Positions 39,989 to 49,658 of a stretch of DNA of 64,000 bases are shown piece after piece. The DNA is from Nocardioides aromaticivorans. Lineage in GTDB: Bacteria > Actinomycetota > Actinomycetes > Propionibacteriales > Nocardioidaceae. The stretch covers positions 2,852,001 to 2,916,000 of the forward strand of contig NZ_JACBZM010000001.1 of assembly GCF_013408525.1 (NCBI RefSeq), given 5' to 3'. The notes under the pieces were generated by a model that was not told where the DNA came from, searched no databases, and worked only from the letters and a program-made list of their open reading frames with translations. How positions within the stretch are numbered: the first letter of the stretch is position 1; each line of letters starts with the position of its first letter. Made by a program: the position numbers and the translations under genes.

Positions 39989-40884
39989 TCAGGCGACGTC
40001 GCGACGGCGGACCAGCAGCAGGCTGAGCGCGATCGCGGCGACGATGTAGACGGTGACCGTGAGCGCCGCCTGCGGACCCGGGACGGTGTCGAGCACGCCG
40101 GGTGTCCCGTCGCCCTCGCCGACCCCGACGATCGAGCCGATCAGCGAGCCGGCGCTCGTCCCGGGCAGCACCTCGGTCAGTGCCTCGACCCACGAGAGGA
40201 GCTGGCCGACGCCGCGCAGCAGGTTCTCCACGACCAGCGCCCAGACCAGGCCGAGGCCGACCGACAGGGCCGGGCCGCGGGCGAGGGTGCCGAGCGCGAA
40301 GCCGAGCACCGCCCACATCTCGAGCACGAGGAAGCCCGCGCCGAACGCCTCCGCCGTCGAGCCGAGCGACGGCAGCACGACGTCCTGGCCCTCGGTCGCG
40401 GTGATGACGAGGGAGATGCCGAGGTCGAAGACCAGCGTCACGGCCAGGGTCGCGACGACGAACACGGTCAGCGCGGTGACGGAGCCGATGACGGCGGAGC
40501 TGCGGCGTACCCCCTGGGAGAAGACGGTCTTCCACGTGCCCCAGCCGTAGCCGTTGCCGGCCACGAGCGCGCCCAGCACCATCATCAGCGCGCCGCCGAA
40601 CATCGGCATGCCCTGCAGGAAGACGTTGGGCACGGCGTCCGGCAGGAGCCGGGCGAGCTGCTCGGCCTGCGTGGTCCCCTCGTCGGCGAAGCTGGCGTCG
40701 CCGGTCGTGTAGGACAGGTAGGTGAACAGGTAGCCGAACATCAGGCTCAGCGCGAGCCAGGCGCCGAGGGTGATCCACACGGCGGGCCAGGCGCGCAGCC
40801 GGCCGAGCTCGGCGCGGGTGCTGCGCAGAGTGCTGGCGACGAGGCCGGTGGACGGTACGACGGTGCGGGGTGCGGTGGTGGCGC

Positions 40885-40888
<4 letters not shown>
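39989..40888 (-). CDS. ABC transporter permease (ABC-2 type)
   Basis: A 299-residue membrane protein with about six hydrophobic helices, of the ABC-2/bacitracin-type permease group. A long first outer loop (DASFADEGTTQAEQLARLLP) and the segment VAGNGYGWGTWKTVFSQGVR are typical. Its ATG overlaps the stop of the ATPase gene by 4 bases (ATGA), so the two form one exporter. The substrate is unknown; control by the divergent two-component system next door suggests response to cell-envelope stress or an antimicrobial compound. Confidence 0.85.
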
Positions 40889-41841
<953 letters not shown>

Positions 41842-41894
41842 GTCCTCCAGCGTGCTGCGGCCGCGCCTTTCGCGCGTCCGACGGAGCGCGGCTC

Positions 41895-41920
41895 CGGCGT
41901 ACGCAGGACTGCGTACGCCG
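41895..41920. promoter_or_regulatory. Probable response-regulator operator between ABC and two-component genes
   Basis: A 26-bp inverted repeat, CGGCGTACGCAG-GA-CTGCGTACGCCG, with perfect 12-bp arms. It lies in the 132-bp divergent region, 54 bases from the ATPase start and 54 from the kinase start. Symmetric sites of the form TACGCAnnnnTGCGTA are typical for NarL/LuxR-type regulators that control their own operon and a neighbouring exporter. The response regulator at 43080 is the natural candidate to bind it. Confidence 0.75.
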
Positions 41921-41973
41921 ACGGCGCCCGTCGTCGTACACGCGTGGGGCGCGGCGCGCCTAGCCTCGGTGCC

Positions 41974-43083
41974 ATGAACCACTCCCTGGCCGAGATGCAC
42001 CGCGCCCACCGCTCGTGGTGGCCGTGGGCCGTGCTGGCGATCGTCCTGCTGGGCACCGCGGCCTCCAACGGGAAGAACGACGTCGAGAACGCGGTCCTCG
42101 GTGGGGTGCTGCTGGCCGTGCTCGCGACGGTGCCGGCGGTGCTGCCGGTGCTGCCGGGAGCGCTGGCCTCGGGGCCGCTCCTCGCGTCCGGCGCGCTGTC
42201 GGGCGCCTACTTCGCGCTCGGGTACGCCGACGGGCCGATCTTCCTCGCCCTGCCGACCGCGACCTTCCTCGTCGCCTCGGTGGTCGCCGTCCGCCGCTGG
42301 CTGCCCGGCGCGCTGGTCGGCGCCGCCCTGCTCGCGGGTGGGCTGGCGGGACGCTGGCAGTGGTACGCGGACGAGCCCCACAAGAGCCTGTGGCAGGGCA
42401 TCGGCATGTTCGGCGTCGTGCTCGCGGCCGGGGCCGTGGCGACCGCGACGCGCAACCGGTTCGAGGCGCGCGCGGAGCGGGTCGAGCGGGCGTCGACCGA
42501 GGAGCGGCTGCGGATGGCCCAGGACCTGCACGACGGTGTCGGCCACGGGCTCGCAGTGATCGCGATGCAGGCCGGGGTGGCGCTGCACGTGCTGGACCGC
42601 GACCCGGCCAAGGCGCGGGAGAGCCTGGAGGCGATCCGCGCCACCAGCCGCGAGGCGCTCGAGTCGCTGCGCTACGAGCTCGCGACGATCGCGGGGGAGC
42701 CGGCGCCGCGCCGGCCCGCGCCGGGCGTCGAGGCGGTGCCGGCGCTGGTGGAGCGGGTGCGCTCGGCCGGGCTGCGGGTCGAGGTGATCGGTGACCCGGG
42801 CACGCTCGCGGAGCCGGTCGGCGAGGCGGCGTACGCGGTGCTGCAGGAGGCGCTGACCAATGTGCTGCGGCACGCGGTCGCGACCACCGCGACGATCGTG
42901 TGGGAGCGGGGGAGCGACTCGGTCGCGCTGCGCGTCTCCGACGACGGCCGCGGCGGCGAGGTGCAGGATGAGGGCATGGGCATCGGCGGCATGCGGGCAC
43001 GGGTGACCGCGATCGGCGGCACCTTCCGGGCCGGGCCGCAGCAGCACGGCGGCTTCGAGGTCACCGTGGTGCTCCCGGCATGA
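41974..43083 (+). CDS. Sensor histidine kinase (HisKA_3, NarL-partner type)
   Basis: A 369-residue sensor kinase with a membrane input domain of about five helices (residues 17-160) and little outside the membrane, like the DesK/LiaS group that senses the membrane itself. The phosphorylated His186 is in DLHDGVGHGLAVIAM. The ATP-binding region has LQEALTNVLRHA and VSDDGRGGE. ATG 41974 is preceded by CTCGGTGCC with no strong ribosome-binding site. The stop overlaps the regulator start by 4 bases. Confidence 0.92.
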   Translation: MNHSLAEMHRAHRSWWPWAVLAIVLLGTAASNGKNDVENAVLGGVLLAVLATVPAVLPVLPGALASGPLLASGALSGAYFALGYADGPIFLALPTATFLVASVVAVRRWLPGALVGAALLAGGLAGRWQWYADEPHKSLWQGIGMFGVVLAAGAVATATRNRFEARAERVERASTEERLRMAQDLHDGVGHGLAVIAMQAGVALHVLDRDPAKARESLEAIRATSREALESLRYELATIAGEPAPRRPAPGVEAVPALVERVRSAGLRVEVIGDPGTLAEPVGEAAYAVLQEALTNVLRHAVATTATIVWERGSDSVALRVSDDGRGGEVQDEGMGIGGMRARVTAIGGTFRAGPQQHGGFEVTVVLPA

Positions 43084-43742
43084 GGGCGGGCGGGAGCATC
43101 AGGGTCGCGCTGGTCGACGACCAGCCGCTGGTCCGGATGGGCCTGGCCACCCTCGTCGACGCCGAGCCCGACCTCGAGCTGGTGGGCGAGGCCGCCGACG
43201 GCCGGGAGGGCCTCGCGCTGCTGCGGCGTACGACACCCGACGTCGTGCTCTGCGACATCCGGATGCCGGTGATGGACGGTCTGGCACTGCTCGCCGAGGT
43301 CGCGGCGGACCCGTCGCTCGCGGACGTGCGGGTGGTCGTGCTGACGACCTTCGAGCTGGACGAGTACGTCTTCGAGGCCCTGCGCAACGGCGCCAGTGGC
43401 TTCCTGCTCAAGGACGCCGAGCCGACGGCGCTGCTCGACGCGGTGCGGGTGGTCGCCGAGGGCGGCTCGCTGCTCGCCCCGTCGGTCACCCGCCGAGTGA
43501 TCGACCACTTCGGCACCCGCGGCGCTGAGAAGCCGCACCCGCGGTTGGGCGACCTGACCGAGCGGGAGCGCGAGATCCTCGGCTGGGTCGCGACCGGCCG
43601 GTCCAACGCGGAGATCGCCGCCGAGCTGGTCGTCAGCCCCGACACCGTCCGCACCCACGTGAGCCGAGCGATGGTGAAGCTGCAGGCGCGCGACCGGGCC
43701 CAGCTGGTCGTCTTCGCTATCGAGTCCGGCCTGCGCCGCTGA
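43080..43742 (+). CDS. LuxR/NarL-family response regulator
   Basis: The 220-residue partner of the upstream kinase. The receiver domain is at about residues 7-125 with the phosphoacceptor Asp59 in VVLCDIRMPVMDG and the switch Lys in FLLKDAEP. The C-terminal helix-turn-helix (LTEREREILGWVATGRSNAE) at about 160-220 is of the LuxR type. ATG 43080 overlaps the kinase stop. The last 26 bases overlap the convergent flavin-binding gene. Confidence 0.93.
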   Translation: MRAGGSIRVALVDDQPLVRMGLATLVDAEPDLELVGEAADGREGLALLRRTTPDVVLCDIRMPVMDGLALLAEVAADPSLADVRVVVLTTFELDEYVFEALRNGASGFLLKDAEPTALLDAVRVVAEGGSLLAPSVTRRVIDHFGTRGAEKPHPRLGDLTEREREILGWVATGRSNAEIAAELVVSPDTVRTHVSRAMVKLQARDRAQLVVFAIESGLRR

Positions 43743-44421
43743 CGTCGTCGGGCACCGCGAGGCCGGGGAGGTTGTCCTCGGCGGGGACCGGCGCGTCGAT
43801 CACCCGGCGCACCGGCACGTGCCCGCCCCAGACGCCGGCCTCGACGTCCTCGGGCTCGTCGACCGGGCCGCCGGCGCGGGCCTTCATGGATGCCTCGTGC
43901 AGCGGGACCGCGAGCACCGCCGTCGCGGCCAGCTCCTTGCGGGTGCTCGGGCGCAGCGTCGCCGCGCGTCCGGGGAGCATGTGGTCGACGATCAGGTCGA
44001 GCGCGTGCTGCCGCTCGTCGGGGTCGTCGACCAGGCGCGCCCGACCGATCACCACGGCCGAGCGGTAGTTCATCGAGTGGTGGAAGGCCGAGCGGCCGGC
44101 GACCAGGCCGTCGAGCTCGGTGACCGTGACGCAGACCGTTCGATCGACCGACGCGCGCAGCCACCGGGCCGCGACGGAGCCGTGCACGTAGAGCGTCCCG
44201 CCCGCGTCGGGTCCGTCCACGTCGACCGCGTACGCCGTCGGCAGCACCACCGGGTGGCCGGGCCGGCCGTCGGTGCCGGGCGCCTGGACGCCGACGTGGG
44301 CGACCAGTGCATCGGCCAGCAGGTCCAGCAGCTCCGCACGGTCGGCGACGGCGCGGTTGCGGCCGCGGTTGATCCGGGTGCGTCCGGTGGGCTCGAGTCT
44401 CGCCTCGGTCACGGTGCTCAT
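43717..44421 (-). CDS. Pyridoxamine 5'-phosphate oxidase-like flavin-binding protein
   Basis: A 234-residue split-barrel protein of the PNPOx-like family that binds FMN or F420. Visible are a RTRINRGRNRAVADRAELLD opening, LPTAYAVDVDG, GTLYVHGSVAARWLRAS and RSAFHHSMNYRSAVVIG. It is not PdxH, which is present separately at 51621. Divergence from a MocR-type regulator suggests expression linked to vitamin B6 or to an amine substrate. The first 20 residues are a family-typical arm. Confidence 0.82.
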   Translation of the reverse strand: MSTVTEARLEPTGRTRINRGRNRAVADRAELLDLLADALVAHVGVQAPGTDGRPGHPVVLPTAYAVDVDGPDAGGTLYVHGSVAARWLRASVDRTVCVTVTELDGLVAGRSAFHHSMNYRSAVVIGRARLVDDPDERQHALDLIVDHMLPGRAATLRPSTRKELAATAVLAVPLHEASMKARAGGPVDEPEDVEAGVWGGHVPVRRVIDAPVPAEDNLPGLAVPDDVSGAGRTR

Positions 44422-44437
44422 GGCACCATCGTGGGCG

Positions 44438-44486
44438 ACAAGTGGCCTGCGCGCACGGGCCAGTTCCGATCGACTTGGACAGGCCA
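44438..44486. promoter_or_regulatory. Possible MocR-type operator region
   Basis: In the 65-bp gap between the divergent genes are AAGTGGCCTG (44440-44449) and ACTTGGACAGG (44473-44483), plus the inverted pair TGGCCT (44443) / AGGCCA (44481). The first resembles the AAAGTGG core described for PdxR sites in Corynebacterium. The match is short. Confidence 0.28.
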
Positions 44487-45833
44487 ATGCTGACTCTCCC
44501 CGTCCGTCTCGACCGCGCCGACCCCCGTCCGCTCGGCACCCAGCTGGCCGACCAGGTCCGCCGGCTGGTCCTCGACGGCGTCCTCGACCGCGGCGACCGG
44601 ATGCCCTCCTCCCGGCGGCTGGCCGCCGACCTCGGGGTGTCGCGGTCGGTGGTGGAGCAGGCATTCGACCAGCTGCTCGCCGAGGGCTGGCTCGAGGCCC
44701 GGCAGGGGTCGGGGACCTGGGTCGCGGGGGGTGCCGGCGCCGAGGGTGCGGCGCGGCCCGCGCGCCGCCGGGCGCCGGCTCCCACGCGTCCGCTGGTCAT
44801 GCTCGACGCGGGCACGCCGTGGATCGACCCACGCCACGAGGCCGTCTGGCGCCGGGCGTGGCGCGAGGTGTCCTCGGCCACCCCGCCGCGGGGGTACGAC
44901 GACGCGCGCGGCCTGCTCGAGCTGCGCACCCTGGTGGCCGAGCGCCTCGGCCGCACCCGGGGGCTCGCCGTCGACGCCGACCGCGTGCGAATCACCGGCG
45001 GCACCGGCGCCGGCCTGCGGCACCTCCTCGCCGTCCTCCCGCGGGGCCCGGTCGCCGTCGAGGACCCCGGCTACCGCGCGGCGGTGGCCACCGTCCTCGA
45101 GTCCGGGCGCACCGTGCGCGACCTGCCCGCGCTGGAGCCCGTGCACGACCTCGCCGGCTGCGTGGCGGCGTACACGACGCCGGCGCACCAGCACCCGCTC
45201 GGGCGGGTGATGCCGGCCGCGGACCGGCTCACGCTCCTGGCCACCGCCCGCCGGGACGGGGCGCTGGTGGTGGAGGACGACTACGACTCGGAGTTCCGGT
45301 ACGACGTCGCGCCGGTGCCGGCGCTCGCCACGCTCGACCGCGAGCAGGTGGCCTACCTGGGGACCGCGTCCAAGTCGATCCTGCCCTCGCTGCGGCTCGG
45401 CTGGACCGTCGTACCGGACCGGCTGCTCGACGCCTTCGACCGCCACCGCGACCTGATCCACGACGCGCCGCCGTGGCCGGTGCAGCGGGCGATGGTGACC
45501 CTGCTGCGCGACGGGTACGTCGACGCGGTGGTCCGCTCCGCGCGCCGGGTCTACGCGGAGCGGGCGCCGCGGGTGGTCGCCGCGCTGGAGCCGTACGGCG
45601 AGCTCGCGGGGCCGGTCGCCGGGATGTACTCGACGTGGCTGCTGCCGCACGCCCGGGCCGCCCGGGCGCGGGCCGCGGCGGAGGAGGCGGGCTTCCGGGT
45701 CAATCTGCTGCGCGACTACTGCCGGACGGCGCGGCTCAGTGGTCTGGTCGTCGGCTTCGGCGGCCCGACCGACGAGGAGCTGGATCGCGCGCTGGCGGAG
45801 CTGGTCGGCTCGCTCAGCGGCGCGCGCCGATGA
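44487..45833 (+). CDS. MocR/PdxR-type transcriptional regulator (GntR-aminotransferase fusion)
   Basis: A 448-residue chimeric regulator. Residues 1-75 form a GntR winged helix (LADQVRRLVLDGVLDRGDRM, PSSRRLAADLGVSRSVVEQA), then a fold-type-I aminotransferase-like domain with PLP lysine Lys296 in GTASKSILPSLRLGW. Such proteins bind PLP as an effector and often control vitamin B6 or GABA genes. I start at ATG 44487 (MLTLPVRLDRADPRPLG), 15 codons inside the longest frame. It is divergent from the flavin-binding gene, its likely target. The stop overlaps the exporter gene by 20 bases. Confidence 0.9.
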   Translation: MLTLPVRLDRADPRPLGTQLADQVRRLVLDGVLDRGDRMPSSRRLAADLGVSRSVVEQAFDQLLAEGWLEARQGSGTWVAGGAGAEGAARPARRRAPAPTRPLVMLDAGTPWIDPRHEAVWRRAWREVSSATPPRGYDDARGLLELRTLVAERLGRTRGLAVDADRVRITGGTGAGLRHLLAVLPRGPVAVEDPGYRAAVATVLESGRTVRDLPALEPVHDLAGCVAAYTTPAHQHPLGRVMPAADRLTLLATARRDGALVVEDDYDSEFRYDVAPVPALATLDREQVAYLGTASKSILPSLRLGWTVVPDRLLDAFDRHRDLIHDAPPWPVQRAMVTLLRDGYVDAVVRSARRVYAERAPRVVAALEPYGELAGPVAGMYSTWLLPHARAARARAAAEEAGFRVNLLRDYCRTARLSGLVVGFGGPTDEELDRALAELVGSLSGARR

Positions 45834-47037
45834 CGACCGGCCGCCCCGCGAGGTAGCCGGCGCTCACCTGGACGACTCCGAGCCCGACGAGCAGCGCACA
45901 GGGGAGCGCCCAGCCGCCGGTGGCGTGGTGCAGGGTGCCGATCAGGAACGGACCGCCGGCCGCGAGCAGGTAGCCGACGCTCTGGCCCATCGTGGACAGC
46001 GCGGCGGTGTCCGCGCTGGTCGAGGTGCGCAGCGCGAAGCAGAGCAGCACGACCGGGAACACCGCGCCGCCGGCGCCGAGCAGGGCGGCCCAGACCCAGG
46101 CGCCGCCCTCGGGGGCGACCCACAGGCCGGTCCAGCCGATCACGGTCAGCAGGGTCAGGCCGGCGACCAGGTGGCCCTGGTGGCGCAGCCGGCCGGCCAC
46201 GCTCGGGACGAGGAAGAAGAAGGGGACGCCGATGACGATGCTGATCGCCAGGAGCAGGCCGGCCGTCTCGTCGCTGAAGCCGGCGTCGGCGTACAGGCTC
46301 GGGAGCCAGCTCATCATCACGTAGGCGTAGAGGGACTGCGTGCCGAAGAGGACCGTCACGGCCCACGCGGTCGGGCTGCGCCACATCGACGCGCCGCGCT
46401 CCGTGGAGCGCGCGACGGCGCGGCCGCGGGCGAAGGGCGCCCAGGCGAGGGCGGCGGCGACGGCGACGAGCGCCCACAGGCCGAGGCCGAGGCGCCAGGT
46501 GCCGGTCGCGTTGGTGAGGGGCACGGCGAGGGCGGCCCCGGCGGCGGAGCCGAGCGAGAGGACGGCGGTGTAGGCGCCGGTCATCGCGCCGACGCGGCCG
46601 GGGAAGTGCTCCTTGACGATCGCCGGGATCAGCACGTTGGCCAGGGCGATGCCCGCGCAGGCGACGAAGGTGCCGGCGAGCAGCGCGGGGGTGCCGTCGA
46701 GGACGCGCAGCACGAGGCCGGCAGTGAGGATGACGAGCGCGAGCGCGAGGCCGCGGTCGACGCCGATCCAGCGGGTCACGGCCATCGCGGTGGCGCCGAC
46801 GAGGGCGAAGCAGAGCACGGGCAGCGAGGTCAGCAGGCCCTGCGTGGTCGCGGAGACGCCGAGGTCGCCGAGGCGGTCGAGCAGCGCGCCGAGGCTGGTG
46901 ACCGCGATCCGCAGGTTGAACGCGATCAGGAGCACCGCGAGGACCAGTCCGGCCCCGGCTCGGCGGCGCGAGGCCGCGTCCGGGCCGGGGGATGATGGGG
47001 TGGCACCGGTGGGGATCTGGTGGACGACGGTGGCCAT
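45814..47037 (-). CDS. MFS transporter, CynX/NimT family
   Basis: A 407-residue major-facilitator protein with twelve predicted helices and a cytoplasmic loop of about 20 residues near the centre (FARGRAVARSTERG). It shares the CynX/NimT style with FNLRIAVTSLGALLDRL at the first helix and LANVLIPAIVKEHFPGRVGA. Homologues export cyanate or 2-nitroimidazole, but the substrate here is unknown. ATG 47037 has GGGG close upstream; ATG 47049 and ATG 47058 are in frame but crowd the divergent GntR gene. Confidence 0.88.
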   Translation of the reverse strand: MATVVHQIPTGATPSSPGPDAASRRRAGAGLVLAVLLIAFNLRIAVTSLGALLDRLGDLGVSATTQGLLTSLPVLCFALVGATAMAVTRWIGVDRGLALALVILTAGLVLRVLDGTPALLAGTFVACAGIALANVLIPAIVKEHFPGRVGAMTGAYTAVLSLGSAAGAALAVPLTNATGTWRLGLGLWALVAVAAALAWAPFARGRAVARSTERGASMWRSPTAWAVTVLFGTQSLYAYVMMSWLPSLYADAGFSDETAGLLLAISIVIGVPFFFLVPSVAGRLRHQGHLVAGLTLLTVIGWTGLWVAPEGGAWVWAALLGAGGAVFPVVLLCFALRTSTSADTAALSTMGQSVGYLLAAGGPFLIGTLHHATGGWALPCALLVGLGVVQVSAGYLAGRPVVIGARR

Positions 47038-47061
47038 GTCCCCTAGCATGACAGACATCGG

Positions 47062-47736
47062 ATGATTGGACGAATGATGCCGCTGGCTCCCGCCGCTCCC
47101 ACCTCCCTGGTCGACCAGGCCATCGAAGGCATGCGCGCCCTGCTCGCCACCGGCGAGTGGACCCTCGGCACCCGGATCCCGCCCGAGCCGCAGCTCGCCG
47201 CCGACCTCGGCGTCAGCCGCAACACCGTCCGCGAGGCGGTCAAGGCGCTCGCCCACGTCGGCGTCCTCGAGGTACGCCGCGGCGACGGGACCTATGTCGC
47301 CGCCACCACCGAGGTCCAGGCGCTGATGCGCCGGCAGGCGGAGCGCGTCGAGATCGAGCACCTGCTGGAGGTGCGGCACGCGATCGAGGTACGGGCCGCG
47401 GCGTTGGCCGCCGGTCGTCGTACACGGGCGGACCTGGCGGCGCTCGACGCCATCGCCGCCCGACGACTCGCGGCGCTCGACGCCGGTGACGGCGCCGGCT
47501 TCGTCGACGCCGACGTCGACTTCCACGTCGCGGTCGTCGCGGCCGCCCACAACCCGCTGCTGAGCGAGCTCTACGACGGCCTCGTGGAGACCCTGCGGGC
47601 CAGCATCGACGACCCGACGAAGGGCTACCCGGCCATGCTCCCCGAGCACGACGCCGTGCTCGAGGCGATCCGCCGTGGCGACGCCGACGGGGCCGCCGCG
47701 GCCGGCGCCGAGCTGCTCGACCACGTCACGCGCTGA
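47062..47736 (+). CDS. FadR-subfamily GntR transcriptional regulator
   Basis: A 224-residue repressor with a winged helix (residues 14-82; PEPQLAADLGVSRNTVREAV) and a helical FCD ligand domain (EIEHLLEVRHAIEVRAAALA; the metal-site His are in DVDFHVAVVAAAHNP). It is divergent from the MFS exporter, 24 bases apart, so it probably represses that gene. The start is ATG 47062; the second ATG at 47074 (MMPLAPAAPTS region) is another option. Confidence 0.9.
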   Translation: MIGRMMPLAPAAPTSLVDQAIEGMRALLATGEWTLGTRIPPEPQLAADLGVSRNTVREAVKALAHVGVLEVRRGDGTYVAATTEVQALMRRQAERVEIEHLLEVRHAIEVRAAALAAGRRTRADLAALDAIAARRLAALDAGDGAGFVDADVDFHVAVVAAAHNPLLSELYDGLVETLRASIDDPTKGYPAMLPEHDAVLEAIRRGDADGAAAAGAELLDHVTR

Positions 47737-48640
47737 CCCGGGAGGCGGCGAGCTGGCCGCCGACGATCGCCGCCAGTGCCACGGCGAACCCGACGAGCTG
47801 CACCGGGCGAAGGTCCTGGCCGAGCAGCAGCCAGCCGAGGGTCGCGGCGACCACCGGAGACAGCAGGCCGAGCAGCGCGGTGGCGGCGACCGGGAGCCGG
47901 CCGACCCCGCGGAACCAGAGCAGGTACGCCGCCAGCCCGCCGACACCGCCCAGCCACAGGTAGCCGGCAGCCGCCGGGCCGTCGATCGCCGGGGGAGCAC
48001 CCTCCACCAGGAAGGTGGCCGGCAGCAGCACCAGCCCGCCGGCGGTGAGCAGCCAGCTCACGAGCACCGGCGAGGAGACGCCGTCCGGCCGGCCCCAGCG
48101 CCGGGTCAGCACGATGCCGGCCGCCATCGACAGCGCCGCACCGGCGCCCGCCACCATGCCCAGCGCATCGAGCTCGGCCGCCGGGTTGAGGACGACCAGG
48201 GCCACGCCGGCGGCGCCGGTCAGCGCCCAGCCGACCCGCGACCGGGTCGGCCGCTCGCCGAGGACGGGGAGCGCGAGCAGGACGACGAGGAGCGGTTGGA
48301 TCGCACCGACCGTCGCGGCGACACCACCCGGAAGCCGCTCGGCCGCGACGAAGAGGAGCGGGAAGAAGAGGCCGATGTTGAGGGTGCCGAGCACCAGTGC
48401 GCGCCACCACCACACGCCCTCGGGCAGCCGGCGGAGCAGGACCAGGAGGACCAGGCCCGCGGGCAGCGCGCGGAGGAGGCCGGCGAAGAGCGGGTGCCCG
48501 GGCGGCAGCAGCTCGGTGGTGACGACGTACGTCGTGCCCCACACCATGGGCGCCAGCGCGGTGAGCAGGGTGAGCGCGGCGGTGGAGCCGGCTGCCGTGT
48601 CGGAGCTGGGCGCCGGGGCGGAGACGGTGGCGGTGGTCAT
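47726..48640 (-). CDS. EamA-family (DMT) transporter
   Basis: A 304-residue membrane protein with ten hydrophobic helices in two EamA repeats. The first begins LTLLTALAPMVWGTTYVVTT and the second GMVAGAGAALSMAAGIVLTRR. Members export amino acids and other metabolites. ATG 48640 lies 78 bases from the divergent LysR gene, so the two likely form a regulator/target pair. Its end overlaps the GntR gene by 11 bases. Confidence 0.9.
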   Translation of the reverse strand: MTTATVSAPAPSSDTAAGSTAALTLLTALAPMVWGTTYVVTTELLPPGHPLFAGLLRALPAGLVLLVLLRRLPEGVWWWRALVLGTLNIGLFFPLLFVAAERLPGGVAATVGAIQPLLVVLLALPVLGERPTRSRVGWALTGAAGVALVVLNPAAELDALGMVAGAGAALSMAAGIVLTRRWGRPDGVSSPVLVSWLLTAGGLVLLPATFLVEGAPPAIDGPAAAGYLWLGGVGGLAAYLLWFRGVGRLPVAATALLGLLSPVVAATLGWLLLGQDLRPVQLVGFAVALAAIVGGQLAASRVSA

Positions 48641-48697
48641 GCATCCAGCCTGCGGCCTCCTCATTGATGAGTCCAACGCATGCTTTTCATCGGATCG

Positions 48698-48712
48698 ATC
48701 GTGATGCACGAT
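48698..48712. promoter_or_regulatory. Candidate LysR-binding palindrome
   Basis: ATCGTG-ATG-CACGAT lies in the divergent EamA/LysR region, 6 bases before the LysR start codon. It is a 15-bp imperfect palindrome of the T-N11-A kind that LysR proteins recognise. Confidence 0.5.
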
Positions 48713-48718
48713 TGATCG

Positions 48719-49591
48719 ATGGAGCTCCAGCAGATGAGATATGTCGTGGCGGTCGCCGAGCTCGGCAGCTTCACCCGCGCGGCTGAGCGGTGCTTCGTCG
48801 TCCAGTCCGCCCTCAGCCACCAGGTCGCGCGGTTGGAGCAGGAGCTCGGCGCCCGGCTGTTCCACCGCACCAGCCGCCAGGTGCGGTTGAGCGCGGCGGG
48901 GGAGGCCTTCCTGCCCGTCGCGCGGCAGTGCCTGGAGGCGGCCGACCGGGCGGCCGCCGAGGTCGCCGCCGCGACCGGCGAGATCCGCGGCCCCCTGTCG
49001 GTCGGTGTCATCCCGACGGTCGCCGCGGTCGACGTCCCCGCCACGCTCCAGGCCTTCCGCGCCGAGCACCCAGGCGTCCAGGTGCGGTTCGCCAGCGGCA
49101 GCAGCGACGAGCTGGTCCGGAGCGTGGCGGAGGGCAGGCTCGACCTCGCCTTCCTCGGTCTGCCCGAGGGGCAGGAGGTCGCCGGGGTCGCCAGCCGCGT
49201 GCTGGCCCGGGACCGGCACCGGGCCGTCGTCGCGCCGGACCACCCACTCGCCGGCCGGCGACGCCTCCGGCTCGACCGGCTGGCCGACGAGACCTTCGTG
49301 GACTTCCCGGCGACGAGCCCGGGCCGGCTGCAGACCGACCTCGCCTTCGAGCGCGCGGGACTGGTCCGCGAGGTCGCGTTCGAGGTGACCGACATGCTGC
49401 TGATGGCGCGGATCCTGCGCGCCGGCCTCGCCGTCGCCCTGCTGCCGTCGACCTTCGTGGCACATCTCCCGGAGCTCGTCTCGATCCCCGTGGTGGGCGG
49501 TCCCGGCCGCACCGAGCACGTCGCGTGGAGCCCGTTCGGGCCGGCGCCCGCGGCCGTCGTACTCCTGGGGCAGCTGGGCATCACGGTCTGA
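48719..49591 (+). CDS. LysR-family transcriptional regulator
   Basis: A 290-residue regulator with a standard N-terminal helix-turn-helix (MELQQMRYVVAVAELGSFTR; CFVVQSALSHQVARLEQELG) and a C-terminal effector domain (about 90-290). It is divergent from the EamA transporter, which is its likely target. The start ATG 48719 is close to the possible operator at 48698, so the protein may limit its own synthesis. Confidence 0.92.
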   Translation: MELQQMRYVVAVAELGSFTRAAERCFVVQSALSHQVARLEQELGARLFHRTSRQVRLSAAGEAFLPVARQCLEAADRAAAEVAAATGEIRGPLSVGVIPTVAAVDVPATLQAFRAEHPGVQVRFASGSSDELVRSVAEGRLDLAFLGLPEGQEVAGVASRVLARDRHRAVVAPDHPLAGRRRLRLDRLADETFVDFPATSPGRLQTDLAFERAGLVREVAFEVTDMLLMARILRAGLAVALLPSTFVAHLPELVSIPVVGGPGRTEHVAWSPFGPAPAAVVLLGQLGITV

Positions 49592-49658
49592 CAGGCCCCC
49601 GCTCAGGTCGCCGTCGGCCCTGCCGATCGGACAGATCTGTCATCCGCCTGGAGGAACC

